Shown: one piece after another, positions 22,401 to 31,041 of the stretch
Numbering within the stretch: the stretch's first letter is position 1
How the letters are laid out: each line of letters opens with the position of its first letter
Assembly: GCF_027943255.1 (NCBI RefSeq)
Contig: NC_072893.1
Span: forward strand, 3,100,001-3,164,000
Reading direction: 5' to 3'
DNA: 64,000 bases
DNA from: Anastrepha obliqua
Taxonomy: Eukaryota > Arthropoda > Insecta > Diptera > Tephritidae
Translations under genes and position numbers: made by a program
The notes under the pieces: generated by a model
The model's input: the letters and a program-made list of their open reading frames with translations, nothing else
Told to the model about the DNA's origin: nothing
Database searches by the model: none

Positions 22401-22433
22401 CCAGCGCCGTCTAAACACGACGAGTCCAGGCAT
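5376..22433 (-). CDS. inaE: sn-1-specific diacylglycerol lipase (DAGL-alpha orthologue), multi-exon
   Basis: The product hydrolyses diacylglycerol at the sn-1 position to give monoacylglycerol; in flies inaE acts in photoreceptor phototransduction. Coding exons read on the minus strand: 22433-22339, 22269-22163, 17785-17684, 17615-17438, 16391-16172, 13634-13435, 13370-12843, 12783-12642, 12578-12474, 12408-12340, 12262-12204, then 9055-8938 spliced to 7409-5376 (long form), or 9055-8881 (short form). Phases close at every junction. The protein opens MPGLVVFRRRWSVGSDDL, as in animal DAGLs, followed by four hydrophobic segments within about the first 130 residues. The catalytic core has GHSLGAG (Ser444), LGKDVVPRIG (Asp496) and PLYPPGRIIH (His592). 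The Ser-Asp spacing of 52 equals that of human DAGLA as I recall it. Predicted lengths are 1,318 (long) and 659 (short) residues. The start is fixed because an AG acceptor lies directly before the ATG, so the 5' UTR must come from an upstream exon. Confidence 0.93.
8292..8314. repeat. (TATG)n microsatellite in inaE intron
   Basis: Five to six tandem ATGT units. Similar (TATG)n tracts occur near 21,940, 30,620, 40,100 and 57,835. Confidence 0.9.
8485..8490 (-). terminator. candidate poly(A) signal for the short inaE isoform
   Basis: AATAAA on the minus strand about 390 nt downstream of the TAG at 8883-8881. Position and orientation fit 3'-end formation for the read-through isoform. AT-rich DNA makes chance matches common. 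Confidence 0.35.
8881..9055 (-). CDS. inaE: inaE alternative terminal exon (short isoform) / internal exon (long isoform)
   Basis: After the acceptor at 9056 the exon reads HEPVYQAIWADTYDFDEVLI and SPVMLQDHMPDKVLAALKK. At AAG|GTAATT (8938/8937) it can be spliced to the acceptor at 7410. Read through, it adds VIAGATDGSNTSLCSTES and stops at TAG 8883-8881. Drosophila inaE is known to make short and long isoforms with different C-termini, and this structure would produce both. An AATAAA on the minus strand at 8490-8485 fits a polyadenylation site for the short form. Confidence 0.8.
10059..10848 (+). mobile_element. internally deleted mariner copy 1
   Basis: Terminal repeats GGTTGTTCAATAAGTTTTG at the left and its complement at 10822-10845. 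A frameshifted transposase reads WVPHSQQWNKS in one frame and NLVHRFITMNETWIYQHDPK in the next. The first catalytic Asp is Asn (MNETW). After TINLLDQLMGKK about 300 bp carrying the second and third catalytic Asp are missing compared with the copy at 48,857-50,169. It lies in an inaE intron. Confidence 0.85.
10984..11007. repeat. (TTA)n microsatellite
   Basis: Eight ATT/TTA units in the inaE intron. Confidence 0.85.
11300..11598 (-). mobile_element. SINE copy, same family, nearly full length
   Basis: Reads from tail (AATTGGCGCGTAGGC) through GTTTGCCATTGCCTGCCGAG to the head complement (GCTATTCGGCTACGACGGCC). Oriented opposite to the inaE-independent copies at 1289 and 50595. It lies in an inaE intron. 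Confidence 0.8.
12204..12783 (-). CDS. inaE: inaE exons 8-11 (catalytic Asp and His)
   Basis: Exons 12783-12642, 12578-12474, 12408-12340 and 12262-12204. The first holds SFITSVVLGKDVVPRIGLHQ (Asp496). The second and third encode a Cys-rich then polar stretch, equivalent to the regulatory loop of DAGLA but shorter: 96 residues between Asp and His. The last holds PLYPPGRIIHIVRHHPKPE (His592). The GTAGGA donor of 12578-12474 is weak, and alternative splicing around the loop exons is possible. Confidence 0.85.
12843..13370 (-). CDS. inaE: inaE catalytic lipase exon (GHSLGAG)
   Basis: This 528-bp exon begins with a Cys-rich segment (CFTCCCRPQTD), typical of palmitoylated stretches in DAGL-alpha, and carries the class-3 lipase core: VVSIRGTLSMKDILTDL, then GLVLVGHSLGAGTAAILAIL with the nucleophilic Ser444, then FSYSPPGGLLS. 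The preceding exon 13634-13435 carries NYDFFQTIIHYMHFAQGAYGWP. The next exon, 12783-12642, supplies the catalytic Asp496. Confidence 0.92.
13906..14017 (+). mobile_element. 3'-end fragment of a non-LTR retrotransposon with target duplication
   Basis: A 110-bp piece ending AACCTAACCTAAC is flanked by TTTCGTCGAAT on both sides (about 13895-13905 and 14019-14029). The direct repeat and 5' truncation are typical of target-primed reverse transcription. It sits in the left part of a Tc1-like element and duplicates its sequence AATATAATTAG.CCTTTCGTC. Confidence 0.55.
14030..14960 (-). pseudogene. Tc1-like transposase remnant
   Basis: Minus-strand fragments: KSGVNVSKDMIRSRLREEDL KLRS (14861-14661), then PWILQEDNDPKHRNGRCEER and NGIKMLEWLT (about 14420-14284). 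The D-N-D-P-K-H motif is the second catalytic Asp of Tc1 transposases. Frameshifts separate the pieces. It lies in the inaE intron between exons 5 and 6. Confidence 0.75.
15099..15547. mobile_element. 449-bp MITE with TA target duplication
   Basis: Perfect terminal inverted repeats of at least 23 bp starting CAGTAGGTTCTGTTTTTATG, flanked by TA (15097-15098 and 15548-15549). No coding capacity. The interior contains two diverged direct repeats of about 80 bp (with ACTATAGATACGTT and CGCATAAA) and several further CGCATAAA motifs, derived from the end of the TIR itself. Confidence 0.88.
15764..15965 (+). mobile_element. candidate second SINE-like family
   Basis: A block with a B-box-like AGGTTCAAACCCCACTCCGG and upstream tRNA-like sequence, then a body with ACCACACATTGGAGGAGAATC. 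Its body differs from the main SINE family. No clear target duplication. Confidence 0.3.
16172..16391 (-). CDS. inaE: inaE exon 5 (pre-lipase cytosolic domain)
   Basis: Reads RKVMRAYQDSWDHRCRLLFC, CMGGTDRNRNSFTDIARLLS, DFFRELDVVPSDVVAGLVLL. The segment ARLLSDFFRELDVVPSDVVAGL is a hallmark conserved block before the catalytic domain of DAGLs. The exon ends on a complete codon (CAG|GTAATT) and joins the exon ending at 13634 in frame. Confidence 0.88.
16521..17404 (+). mobile_element. mariner-like element with nested SINE
   Basis: Terminal repeats CAGGGTGGGCCATCCAACGT at left and complement of CAGTGTGCGCCACCTAACGT at right, flanked by TA. Broken plus-strand coding remnant (EMSPFTLQQ and later NREIF-like pieces) without intact catalytic motifs. 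A SINE is inserted at 16998-17286. It lies in the inaE intron between exons 4 and 5. Confidence 0.75.
16998..17286 (+). mobile_element. SINE copy nested in mariner-like element
   Basis: Target duplication ATAATTAATCG (16987-16997) and ATAATTAACCG (17287-17297), one mismatch. Head TTGTAGCCGAATGGCTTGAG; body GGAGTCGGCTTAAAGCTGTA. More diverged from the other copies, perhaps an older subfamily. Confidence 0.75.
17438..17785 (-). CDS. inaE: inaE exons 3-4 (membrane helices 3-4 and cytoplasmic linker)
   Basis: Exon 17785-17684 reads LVIFFDITWLVLGTIWLTNYYFDAP... and ends ATGG|GTAATT. Exon 17615-17438 begins ATVICNWALVFITLITIWCTFD and runs into a basic linker with RSWVKMKKYQRSMRE. Both are hydrophobic then basic, as expected for the third and fourth DAGL helices followed by the cytosolic region. 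The exons are separated by a short 68-bp intron. They lie just 5' of a mariner-like element (16,521-17,404) in the next intron. Confidence 0.85.
18267..19462. mobile_element. 1.2-kb DNA element with 9-bp target duplication (P- or hAT-like ends)
   Basis: AGGGGTGCT is repeated directly at 18258-18266 and 19463-19471. Ends are inverted and imperfect: CAAGAATGATAG...GCGCCCATC at left and, complemented, CATGATGCAAAGAATAATGA then GCGCCCATCGTGGTCCCGT at right. CA termini, an 8-9 bp duplication and the right-end CATGATG...GTGGTCCCGT resemble the P superfamily. There is no transposase inside; the interior is AT-rich with no long frame. It lies in the large inaE intron 2. Confidence 0.55.
20615..21322. 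mobile_element. TTAA-flanked MITE no. 1 (708 bp)
   Basis: TTAA at 20611-20614 and 21323-21326. Perfect 13-bp terminal inverted repeat GGGGGGAGCCTGG. AT-rich interior with long T and A tracts and no coding sequence. It lies in inaE intron 2. Confidence 0.88.
22163..22433 (-). CDS. inaE: inaE first two coding exons (N-terminal membrane region)
   Basis: Exon 22433-22339 encodes the conserved cytoplasmic N-terminus (MPGLVVFRRRWSVGSDDLVV) and the start of the first membrane helix. It ends in a GTAAGA donor. Exon 22269-22163 encodes the rest of helix 1 and helix 2 (hydrophobic run FVIVLLSLLVFEYN, then ALQICYLIILF) and ends in GTAAGT. The acceptor TTGCTTTCAG touches the ATG, so there is no 5' UTR in this exon. 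A 1.9-kb inverted-repeat element begins only about 77 bp upstream of the start codon, within the preceding intron. Confidence 0.88.
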
Positions 22434-22509
22434 CTGAAAGCAAAAATTAATGATTTAAATTAAATTAAACTGTGAAAGCTGTACAATTGCCGAATGGCAA
22501 GTAAAATTA

Positions 22510-24409
22510 CACTGTGCGACAGTGTTTTTATACTTTTATGGAGACCTAGTACAACTTGTAGGTATAGTAAAACTAAGAAAAATGGTATAGGAGAAATTTG
22601 GAAATACACCCCCAAAATCTCGATTTATGGCCATAAAACCGTTTTTCAGTAGGTTGATGTGAAGAATCACTTCTAACTTCGCCAATTTCCATCCGATTTC
22701 AAATTTGTTTTTTTAGTTCGAAAGAAAAAAAACAAGACTTTTTGACAGTGTGTTGACAATTTTTCTGAAATGACAACTGACGAGACTGTAGGCGGAAGTA
22801 TTTGGAATTTTTTTATTTTTTCTCTATTTTTTCAACTTTGACATAATTTTTACGATATTATCCGATATTGAGGATTTTTTTTAGTACACTACTGTTATAG
22901 TAAATTTGATTTTGCGCCGAATGAGCTATATTTGACTGTACTTGATTTAAAATTAATAGAGTTGTGTGAGTTTTAAGATTTCATTTTTTTTTTACTAATT
23001 TGGTATGAAGGTATAACTTTACGCTAAATGGGAATAAGGACGTGGAACTGGTTAGAACTTACGAAAATATCTGACATATTATAGCACATTTTTTTTCAAT
23101 GAAAATATGAAAAAGCACCCAAGTGTACCTAAGTTCATACTGTACATTGATTAACAAAAGAAGTTTGTTAGTATAATTTAACCTTATTAAAAAGTTAAAG
23201 TTTTATTGTTTGTTTCATTGATATTCAAGAGACAGAAATCAAAACGTTGCCAGAAAAGTCGAATTTCTCAATATTCTCCGATGATGTGGCATCATCATCC
23301 TTATCATAAACCAGATGATTGTTATTTTTATAAAACGGACGTAAACGGTCATCATTATAAAGCTCGAAAGCATATAAAGTATGCTGATGTTGCAACTGTT
23401 AAGAACCCCGTAGTCTTGGATGATATGATTGACTCAACTGCAGGAACTGAAGGAAGTTCAACTCATTGCTGATGACGATCAAACTGATAACAATAAACCT
23501 GATGATGAAGCATACTTTCTGTCTGGTTCTAAGTCTTCAGAACGACACATTGTATCAAATTCAGATTTTCAGGACCTTTCTCGTGATTTACTTCTATCGG
23601 GAAGACAATCTGAAACGCTCGCTTCTCGATTTAAACAATGGAATTTAGTTGATGACGACTTCAGATGAATGATGATGGTCGAATTTCTTACAGAGAAGTA
23701 TTCAAAACTGATGAAGAGAATGACAAATGTACCGTACCATACTAAACTCCAAAGGGCTGTTTCCAATGCATTTTTTAGTTTGGAACCAGTTCCGTTGTGT
23801 ACTGCACCGTACCATACCATACAGTGCTGCACTGCACAATACTCCAATAAATATTATGTGTTTATAATGACACTTGTTATCATTTTCATGCTTCGAAACG
23901 CATACCAAATTAGTAAAAAAAAAAAAAAATCTTAAAACTCATACAACTCTATTATATTAATTTTAATTCAATTACAGTCAAATATAGCTCATTCGACGCA
24001 AAATTAAATTTACTATAACAGTAGTGTACTAAAAAAAATCCTTAATATCGGATAATATCGTAAAAATTATGTCAAAGTTGAAAAAATAGAGAAAAAATAA
24101 AAAAAATCCAAATACTTCCGCCTACAGTCTCGTCAGTTGTCATTTCAGAAAAATTGTCAACACACTGTGAAAAAGTCTTGTTTTTTTTCTTTCGAACTTA
24201 AAAAACAAATTTGAAATCGGATGGAAATTGGCGAAGTTAGGAGTGATTCTTCACATCAACCTACTGAAAAACGGTTTTATGGCCATAAAATGAGATTTTG
24301 GGGGTGTATTGGAAATTTCTCCTATACCATTTTGTTTAGTTTTTCTACAGCCACAAGTTGTGCTAGGTCTCCATAAAAGTATATTTAATTTTTTTTTTGT
24401 CACACAGTG
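22510..24409. mobile_element. 1.9-kb long-inverted-repeat element
   Basis: Left arm 22510-23007 and right arm 24409-23901 are inverted copies, about 500 bp each with few differences (for example TATTTGACTGTA / TACAGTCAAATA). Ends are CACTGTGCGACA and complement of CACTGTGTGACA. It is flanked by TTA at 22507-22509 and 24410-24412. The 0.9-kb centre carries a decayed gene fragment (23206-23740). A 3-bp TTA duplication occurs in PIF/Harbinger and CACTA-like groups, but I cannot assign the superfamily. Confidence 0.85.
23206..23746 (+). pseudogene. decayed gene fragment inside the inverted-repeat element
   Basis: Plus-strand pieces: MWHHHPYHKPDDCYFYKTDV NGHHYKARKHIKYADV, then FQDLSRDLLLSGRQSETLAS RFKQWNL, then GRISYREVFKTDEENDK after a frameshift. 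Together they resemble the N-terminal third of a large uncharacterised insect/cnidarian multi-copy family with W-x-E...DDCYFC...YP, and LN-D-L-x-R-D-L-x-L-S-K-x-x-x-E-x-L-x-S-R-L. The family assignment is from memory. The usual second Cys of CYFC is Tyr here. The rest of the protein is absent. Confidence 0.45.
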
Positions 24410-24412
24410 TTA

Positions 24413-25760
24413 TTCAACAAACACGATTATATTTACAGTATAATTAAGTAGTTCTAAAAATCCCACATTAAAAATTAAGTTTGCTAGAAATAATGCTGCA
24501 TCTACTTCTTGACTGCCACACTCAGAAATAATCGTAGTGAAAGAAACGACTTAGAGCAAAGGTATGGCAGCGAAAATATTTATTAGGATGAAAAAAAGGC
24601 TTAGCATTTTTACTATATTTACTACTAACAAAGAACGTAGATATGAACGTTCAAATTAGAAACAAAGCGGCCGTAGGACTGAAACGATCAAGAATACTTT
24701 TTAAAACAATGTATTTGTAACCTGCAGTGTAGATACGTTATTTTCGACCAGCATGAAAGCAACAACTCCGACTGAGTTACAGAAAAAAATTTTGAATTAG
24801 ATACCCACTTTTCATCAAGATTTCTCAGAAATTACCGTAGATACCTACAGCAACTGTGAAAATTGAAAACATCAATAACTTTATAATTATTTATAATTTC
24901 AAAACTCTTTTTACATGAATAAATTCGTATTTTAAGATACCCACATTTAAAATCAAATTTAGCGAAAGGGATGTGCCGATAATAATAATCATCATGCCAA
25001 ACAAATGGCATAAAGGGAAGGGCTGACGTTCTATTAAACGAGTTTTTAATTTTTCCAACAAGCGGAGCCAATGTGGCGTAACTTTGAGTAACTGCAACTG
25101 TTTTCTCCGAACCCTGCAATTTCCAATCAGAAATTTTAATTTTACTCCGACACTTTGCTTAGATGGACTTTGACTTTTTGCACATTTAACTAGTCATACC
25201 TCAGGCAGCTTTAGAAGATAAATGGCTATTTATAAGTAATATGCATATCATTACGATCAGACGATATTAAAAAATGATTTTAACTGTACTAAATGCATCG
25301 CAAATAAAATGAACGTGTAAAAGTTATACGGCATTCAAACCAGTTTTGGTTTTAGCGCAGACTTTACGCAAAGGGCATAATCGGTATCTGTAGAGCATGA
25401 TTTCACCATGCACGCGGGTATTGCGTTCCGTTAATATTACAGTTGCACCTTCATTGCAAACCTTAAGTTTAGAATGTACGAGTATATAACTAAAAGTTGG
25501 CTTATTGAAGACAGGCAGGCAACCATTCAAGTTTGCGTGACGGAGTGCGCTTGAACTTAATAATTAATAATTCGCCGCTGCAGTTGGGGCGGAAGGAATC
25601 AATACCTTCTTTCGATTCGCCAACCATTTAGCAATTCGCGAATAAAACAAGTAAGGGAGACGAAATTCAGTTCGGACCAAACTTTGTATATACGCGCAGA
25701 TTTGAATAAAACTTAATTTGGGTTGGTTGTTAATTTTTGGAATCAAACAAACTCATAGAA
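24413..25760. other. intergenic stretch upstream of inaE, no gene found
   Basis: AT-rich, with stops in all frames. Short frames on the minus strand at 24832-25119 and 25324-25530 show no recognisable domain. Confidence 0.4.
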
Positions 25761-26639
25761 ATCTTCACTATTTTACTGAGCTGGGTACCAGGACATGAAG
25801 GTCATGATAGCTAGATTCCATGAATCAGAAATCGAAGAACGTGGAATTCATACGACACTGAATGGAAAGTCCGTGACAGAGGCAGGCAAAGCGTATAGTA
25901 CCGATAGAGAGACCTTACGAACTCTCACTGGATACTAAACGGTGCATTGCAGTCTTTATTATCTGGGTGATAAAACAAAAAGGCCATTCCCTAAGAATAT
26001 GTAGCTTCCGCAAGACAAAGACTCACTAAATAAGTGTATCTATCTCGATTCCTTTATGCTATTGCATGCAACTGTTATGTGAACAAAATTATAATACCCT
26101 TGGGTACAGGTGCGCGGGTATACTCGTAACAACAAATGAAGTTGCTGGTTGCATATGTATTTGGCAGCACTGATGTATTTGGTTTATAGCTGGCGAGGAA
26201 AAGAGTTGTGGAGAACCTCAGAGCGATCATGCAAAATGAACAAAATAAAATATATACATACAGTAAATATTTATAATAAATTTAGTAAATTATTGGAAGT
26301 ACTGATCAAAAAAAGTTGCGTGCGAGCTAAGCAGCTATAAACGAACTCGCTTCAGGTCGATTCCAATCACTTCTACTTGATGTTAAGTTTGTTGTTGCTT
26401 TCTCATACAAACTCTATGCTAAGGGAACAGATCAGATATTAAGTGAGTAAATAAGTGGCGAATTGAAATGGACAATGGGTTATTGTATAATAAGAAAACA
26501 ACAGCGTTGCGGAAGAGGGCTCCCGTCTGAGTTATTGAAAAATAGTGGTGCTAACTCTTATGCAGGATATAGTTGGGCGAATATTATACTGGGGCAAGGC
26601 ACACCACCCTAATCCACATGAAATTTCATTCCTTGCATG

Positions 26640-27225
26640 AAAATATAGGGTGGTTCAATGGTGATGCATATCTTTGACAGCAATTAATTGTAATATGGTA
26701 ATTTTTTTCAAACTGGCAAACTTTGTCATGGAGCGTTTTATAAAAATTTCGTGATAAGCGATAAGGCACATTTTCCCTTAAATGATGTATACGTTAACTA
26801 GCAAAACTGCCGGATTTAGGGTACAGAAAATCCAAATGTCATTCAAGAAAAAAGTATACGCATGGTATAGTTTTCAGGTTGATAGAATCATCGGACCGTA
26901 GGTATTTCGTCGAAAATGATAACTCTTTTACTGTGAACGATGAACGATATCATTATTATGATAACAAATTTTTTAGGATCTGAAGTAGATAACATGGACT
27001 TCTATAATGTGCGGGCGGTGCCCCTTGTCTCACAGCGCATGAAACAATTGTCTTTTTGCGTATGGAGCTCCCAGGACTCATTATCTCACCAAACAACGAG
27101 GTCAAATGGCCGTCGATATTTACGGTTTGACCACAACGAACTTCTGGTCTGAAGAACAGAAACATACACATTATAAATGATATATAGGTTGCACAGGAAT
27201 GCCGGGCAGCTCTAAATGATATTAG
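26640..27225 (+). pseudogene. mariner-like transposase remnant
   Basis: Plus-strand pieces in shifting frames: CRI-GTENPNVIQEKS, then FTVNDERYHYYDNKF, then AGGAPCLTAHETIVFLRMEL PGLIISPNNEVKWPS. These match the order WGTENP, TVNGxRYR, QQDGAxCHTAxET, of a Tc1/mariner-group transposase. Many stops. The same protein family appears at 33250-33441. Confidence 0.65.
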
Positions 27226-27232
27226 TGACGTA

Positions 27233-27865
27233 TTCAAGGTCAGCCTTATTTGCGTTCCGCGACATAGAGATATTGAGGGAAACTGTAAAGCAGATTAGCT
27301 AGCCAGAAAGGTTACCGCTCTCCAACTGCTGAGTGATAAAAGTACCATTGGAGTACCCATGGCCACGAGTAAACTAATAATAAAAATAATAATAAAAATG
27401 AAGATACGTGTCTAACAGCTAGGCTACTATGGCCGCAAATAAACAAGAAAAGAACAAAGGAATTGCTTAGTCTCTCAAGAGACAATATCTCGAAGGTCGT
27501 GGCTTGCTTAACCGGTCACTGGCTATTTGGCAGGCATTCCTCGAGGCTAGGAGTCTTCTCCCATGAATATTGCAGAAGTTGCAGAGATGAGGAAGAGGAA
27601 CAAACAGTTGAGCACTTCCTCTGCAATTGTCCAGCCCTAGCTAAAATCAGAGCAGGTTGTCTAGGTAAATACTTTTTTAATTCTCTTACAGAACTGTCTG
27701 GCGTGGGGTTGGCATCAATACTACGCTTCATAAGAGCCACGAAATGGTTCCACGAAGGAAGATGAATGAGGTTCCCGTGTAGCACAGTGGTATCATAACG
27801 GACCTGTGAGGTCTAAGTGAGTTGGTCGTGCAGACCGACTACCACCATAACCTAACCTATATAGC
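27233..27865 (+). pseudogene. C-terminal part of a non-LTR retrotransposon (RNase H and tail)
   Basis: Begins inside an RNase H domain (SLICVPRHRDIEGNCKAD, LARKVTALQLL). It continues DNISKVVACLTGHWLFGRHS SRLGVFSHEYCRSC, then VEHFLCNCPALAKIRAGCLG KYFFNSLTELSGVGL, and stops at 27765. A short 3' UTR ends AACCTAACCTATA near 27860. The presence of RNase H points to an I/LOA-type lineage. The Cys-rich motif CRSC...HFLCNCP is typical of these tails. Confidence 0.75.
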
Positions 27866-28100
27866 CCGAACTATGAAAAAAACTCATGAAAAATTTTAGG
27901 TATGGCATCCTGTGCTACCATAGGAGTCGTGGTAGGTATTTAACGGATATTGTATTTCATACGTAAAAAAAAGATGAGATAAAAAAAAACGTTTTTTCAA
28001 ATTTTGTTTTGTTTTATTTATAAAAGAAAGTCTCCGGTCTTATTGAATTCCTCTGTTTGTTATTTAACTTCCTATTGTTTGTGTTTTGTCAAATAAGGGA

Positions 28101-28400
28101 TCTGGATGGGGGGGTTGTTTTTGTTGTTGTTGTAGCAGTAATAGAAGCCCCGTCAGAGTAGAGTATATCATCTGTCATCTTCGTCAGGCTCATCTAAAGG
28201 TAGGCCCAGGAAACATGCTGTTTCGACAGGTTGGATCCAAAAGGAGAGAGGTGTTAGATGAGTGGGTTTTAAAGGGCATGTGAAAAGGTGGTTAGTGTCG
28301 TGCGTGGTGCCTTCACATGCCGGACCCTAGGCCTGTCTAAACTAGCCCTGACTAGTGAACAGTCTATCACCTGGATGGGGGTAGATCCCATCAACTCAAA
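28101..28400 (-). mobile_element. 3' end of a Jockey-like element, 5'-truncated
   Basis: Minus-strand sequence matches the end of the element at 34581-35760: shared GCCCAGGAAACATGCTGTTT and AAGGGCATGTGAAAAGGTGG. It ends with CAA-type repeats (GTTGTTGTTGTAGCAG on the plus strand). Confidence 0.7.
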
Positions 28401-28599
28401 TCTGCAAGACATTGCTTTGTTGATTTTTCCACTCTGGGAAAAGTTAAAAATATTTCTTCAGCAAAACTGAAGGTATGTATCTGTAGTCGAAAGCAATTCC
28501 CCTCCGGTGGCATTCTGTAGTGCACAAACTTTATGTTCGGCTTGCATAGTTGACCCGTGAATAAGGTTATCATTGCCTTTTTGCATATGCACTTAACTT

Positions 28600-30600
28600 C
28601 ATAAATACATATACATATGTATTTTATAGCAGATACAATTTATTACATTCCAACCACAAATTTTGGCAATAAATTTTACACACCACGACTTAAACAGTGT
28701 GAGCGCCACAGAGCAAGTCGTTAGACATCAGCGAACACTTACCTTTGCAAAATGGATCGGCGCTACTTAAAAAAAAAGCATAAATTTTAATACTTAAGCA
28801 AATCCATGCAGGAATAAAAATGGTGATCTAGTTGCCAATGTTCTGGGAACATTGGGGACTTTGGAACCGGCTTCCCATTATCTGATCATAAGGAACTATT
28901 CACTGAATATCGTGAGTGGTGAATACATTAAATAGCCGCATAAGCCGATGGACTGCCTGCCGAGTCATTGAAATATGGTCGAACGAATGTATGAACGCGA
29001 ATTGCGTGCGGCAATATGCACCAACTGCAATGAAATCGGACTGCTTAAAATCGTATTCAATCTTTTTTCATGAGTATTTTGTGAAATTCCCAGAAAAATA
29101 AATCGACTTATTAGTATTGATATCGTCGGGTTCAATAATCGCATTGAGACTTTTGCCTCTTCTAAACTGGATAAAGAAGCGAAGCGAATGGATGCGTTCA
29201 CATTTTAGTTGCCAGTTATAAATTTAACTTTGTTTAAAGGTTACATACTGATTTGAAGGCCAAGATAAATTCTCATTATTGAATAGTGATACTTTGAACC
29301 AGGGCCGTAGAGAGCATATCCGGGCCCCGGGGGAAAATTTCAAATGCGGGCCCTTTCCAATAATATCTAATTCATATAAATACGTACAATCTCGAGTCCG
29401 GGCCCATCGGAGAACTCCGGGCCCGGGGGAAAAAGTACCCGAACCCCTTCTTGGATTTGAGGAAAGCACCAAAAGCGCGCTTTGTTGAACTGGAGCCAAA
29501 TTGCTAAGGCGGGTTCAGACATACGCATACAATAAATAATAAATAGGAAATATCAGGAAGCAACTTGAAATACCTTCGAACTCACTGCCTAGGTGAAGTT
29601 GTGCGAATGTATTCAAACGACACAGCTCTGAAAGAATTCGATGCGGCATCTACCGTTGGTAGCAGGATAGGGAGTAATAATCAATTATTTGTACTAATTT
29701 GTAATAATTAATTATTTGTTTACTTAGTCTATGCACACAAGTTTCCTACAGACTATTTACAAAGGAAAGTAGAGTAACTATCGACTAAGATTTAAATACC
29801 TAAACACCAAAATATAAATTAATTGAAAATACACTTTTCGGAGATGAAAAATCTGGTTGGGTAGTCGAGAGGAGCATTGTGCGAATACTCTGAATATTGG
29901 ATTTACCTTCAAATTCGCAAAAAACAAACACTATATAATCGCTCAAATTCTGCTACTCACACACTCACGAATATCGGCGTTCGAAAAACAATTTTTTATT
30001 AGTTCAATTTTCACGCTCAGGGATGTGGCGACACGAATCCAGATTCAGACTTTAAATGTGAAAGCACTAATAACAACTTATTGCTTTATGTTTATATGTA
30101 GATATGTAAATAGAGTATATATTGCAAAATGTATGTGCTTTTTTTAAACTGAGTTTAAGCCTGCCAAATTGGGCGTTTAAACTTATTTAACTGGAAAGCT
30201 TAGTTAAACGAGTACCATTTGAGCGGTTATTGTTTGTGACCACAGAAATATTTTTATATGTGTATGTGTTTACGCGTAGGATTAGCTACATTGCGAATAA
30301 TACATTTGTTTGTATGTTTGATTGAAAACCAATTACCTTAGATTGATTTTAGAAGCACTCGGTTATTGAAAGCAGGTGGCACTGATGCTGATGAATTGTG
30401 AAAAAGCTGAAGAGACTATCATTGCGGTGCAGATAAATATGTAGCTCGCTTGTGGGTGGCATTAGCTGCAGTGTCAGCCACTTTATTTAACGTTATTTCT
30501 TCCTTTTTGGCATAAGCTGGTTCTAGATTCCACTTCAAACTCTTTAAATGTCCAGGAACTGGCAATTAACACTCTTCAATCCGTAGTTTGTTTAAAAATC
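28600..30600. other. intergenic stretch with a GC-rich duplicate patch, no gene found
   Basis: Mostly AT-rich. At 29295-29465 there is an unusually GC-rich patch containing CCGGGCCCCGGGGGAAAA and, about 95 bp later, CCGGGCCCGGGGGAAAAA, likely a short repeat element. No protein-like frame was found. Confidence 0.4.
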
Positions 30601-30812
30601 GGAGCCAGTTACCTACATACATATGTATGTATGTATGTGCAAGGCTTGCGCCATTTCGCATTTACCAAAAATTTTAACACTAAAAGTACTCTACTGTGTT
30701 GTAAAAATAAATTGTGTATGTAAGCATGTATGTTTATATGTATGTGGATGTGTATGAATGTACCATAAATATACAGATAGTTTGTTTGAATGTATAGGAC
30801 GCACCGGCGTCG

Positions 30813-30820
30813 TATAAATA
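30813..30820 (+). promoter_or_regulatory. TATA-box-like motif
   Basis: TATAAATA preceded by a locally GC-richer stretch (GCACCGGCGTCG) in otherwise AT-rich DNA, upstream of the 26-codon signal-peptide-like ORF. Initiator spacing is not decisive. Confidence 0.25.
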
Positions 30821-30960
30821 CAGGGACGGGCACTGACATATACGCGTCACTTGACTCCTTGCGTCCGACACCAAATACTACCAGCAGTGGGCCAACAGTA
30901 GAATTCGATCGATAAATGTAAAATGCACTAATGACACAAATTTAAATTTGATTGTGCGAC

Positions 30961-31041
30961 ATGTATCGCATTTTCGCACCATTCGCCATGCTACTATTTT
31001 GCATCTGTTTGGCGATTTCAAGTACCATTTCACTTTTGTAA
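30961..31041 (+). CDS. candidate tiny secreted-peptide ORF (26 aa) or signal-peptide exon
   Basis: ATG at 30961 encodes MYRIFAPFAMLLFCICLAIS, then STISLL and stop. The layout is that of a signal peptide: a basic residue, a hydrophobic core, then small residues. TATAAATA lies at 30813-30820, about 140 bp upstream in the same orientation. The ORF could be a complete micropeptide, or exon 1 with a donor near the TAA (TTTT|GTAACT, weak). No homologue is recognised and no downstream exon can be proved. It may be chance. Confidence 0.2.
   Translation: MYRIFAPFAMLLFCICLAISSTISLL

Noticed and set aside
25324..25530. Minus-strand frame NEGATVILTERNTRVHGEIM as a possible exon
   Set aside because: Looks more protein-like than its neighbours, but no homologue recognised and no in-frame partner exons found.
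25770..26040. SWVPGHEGH motif resembling an RNase H fragment of a non-LTR element
   Set aside because: Only about ten residues match before stops; too short to annotate as a feature.
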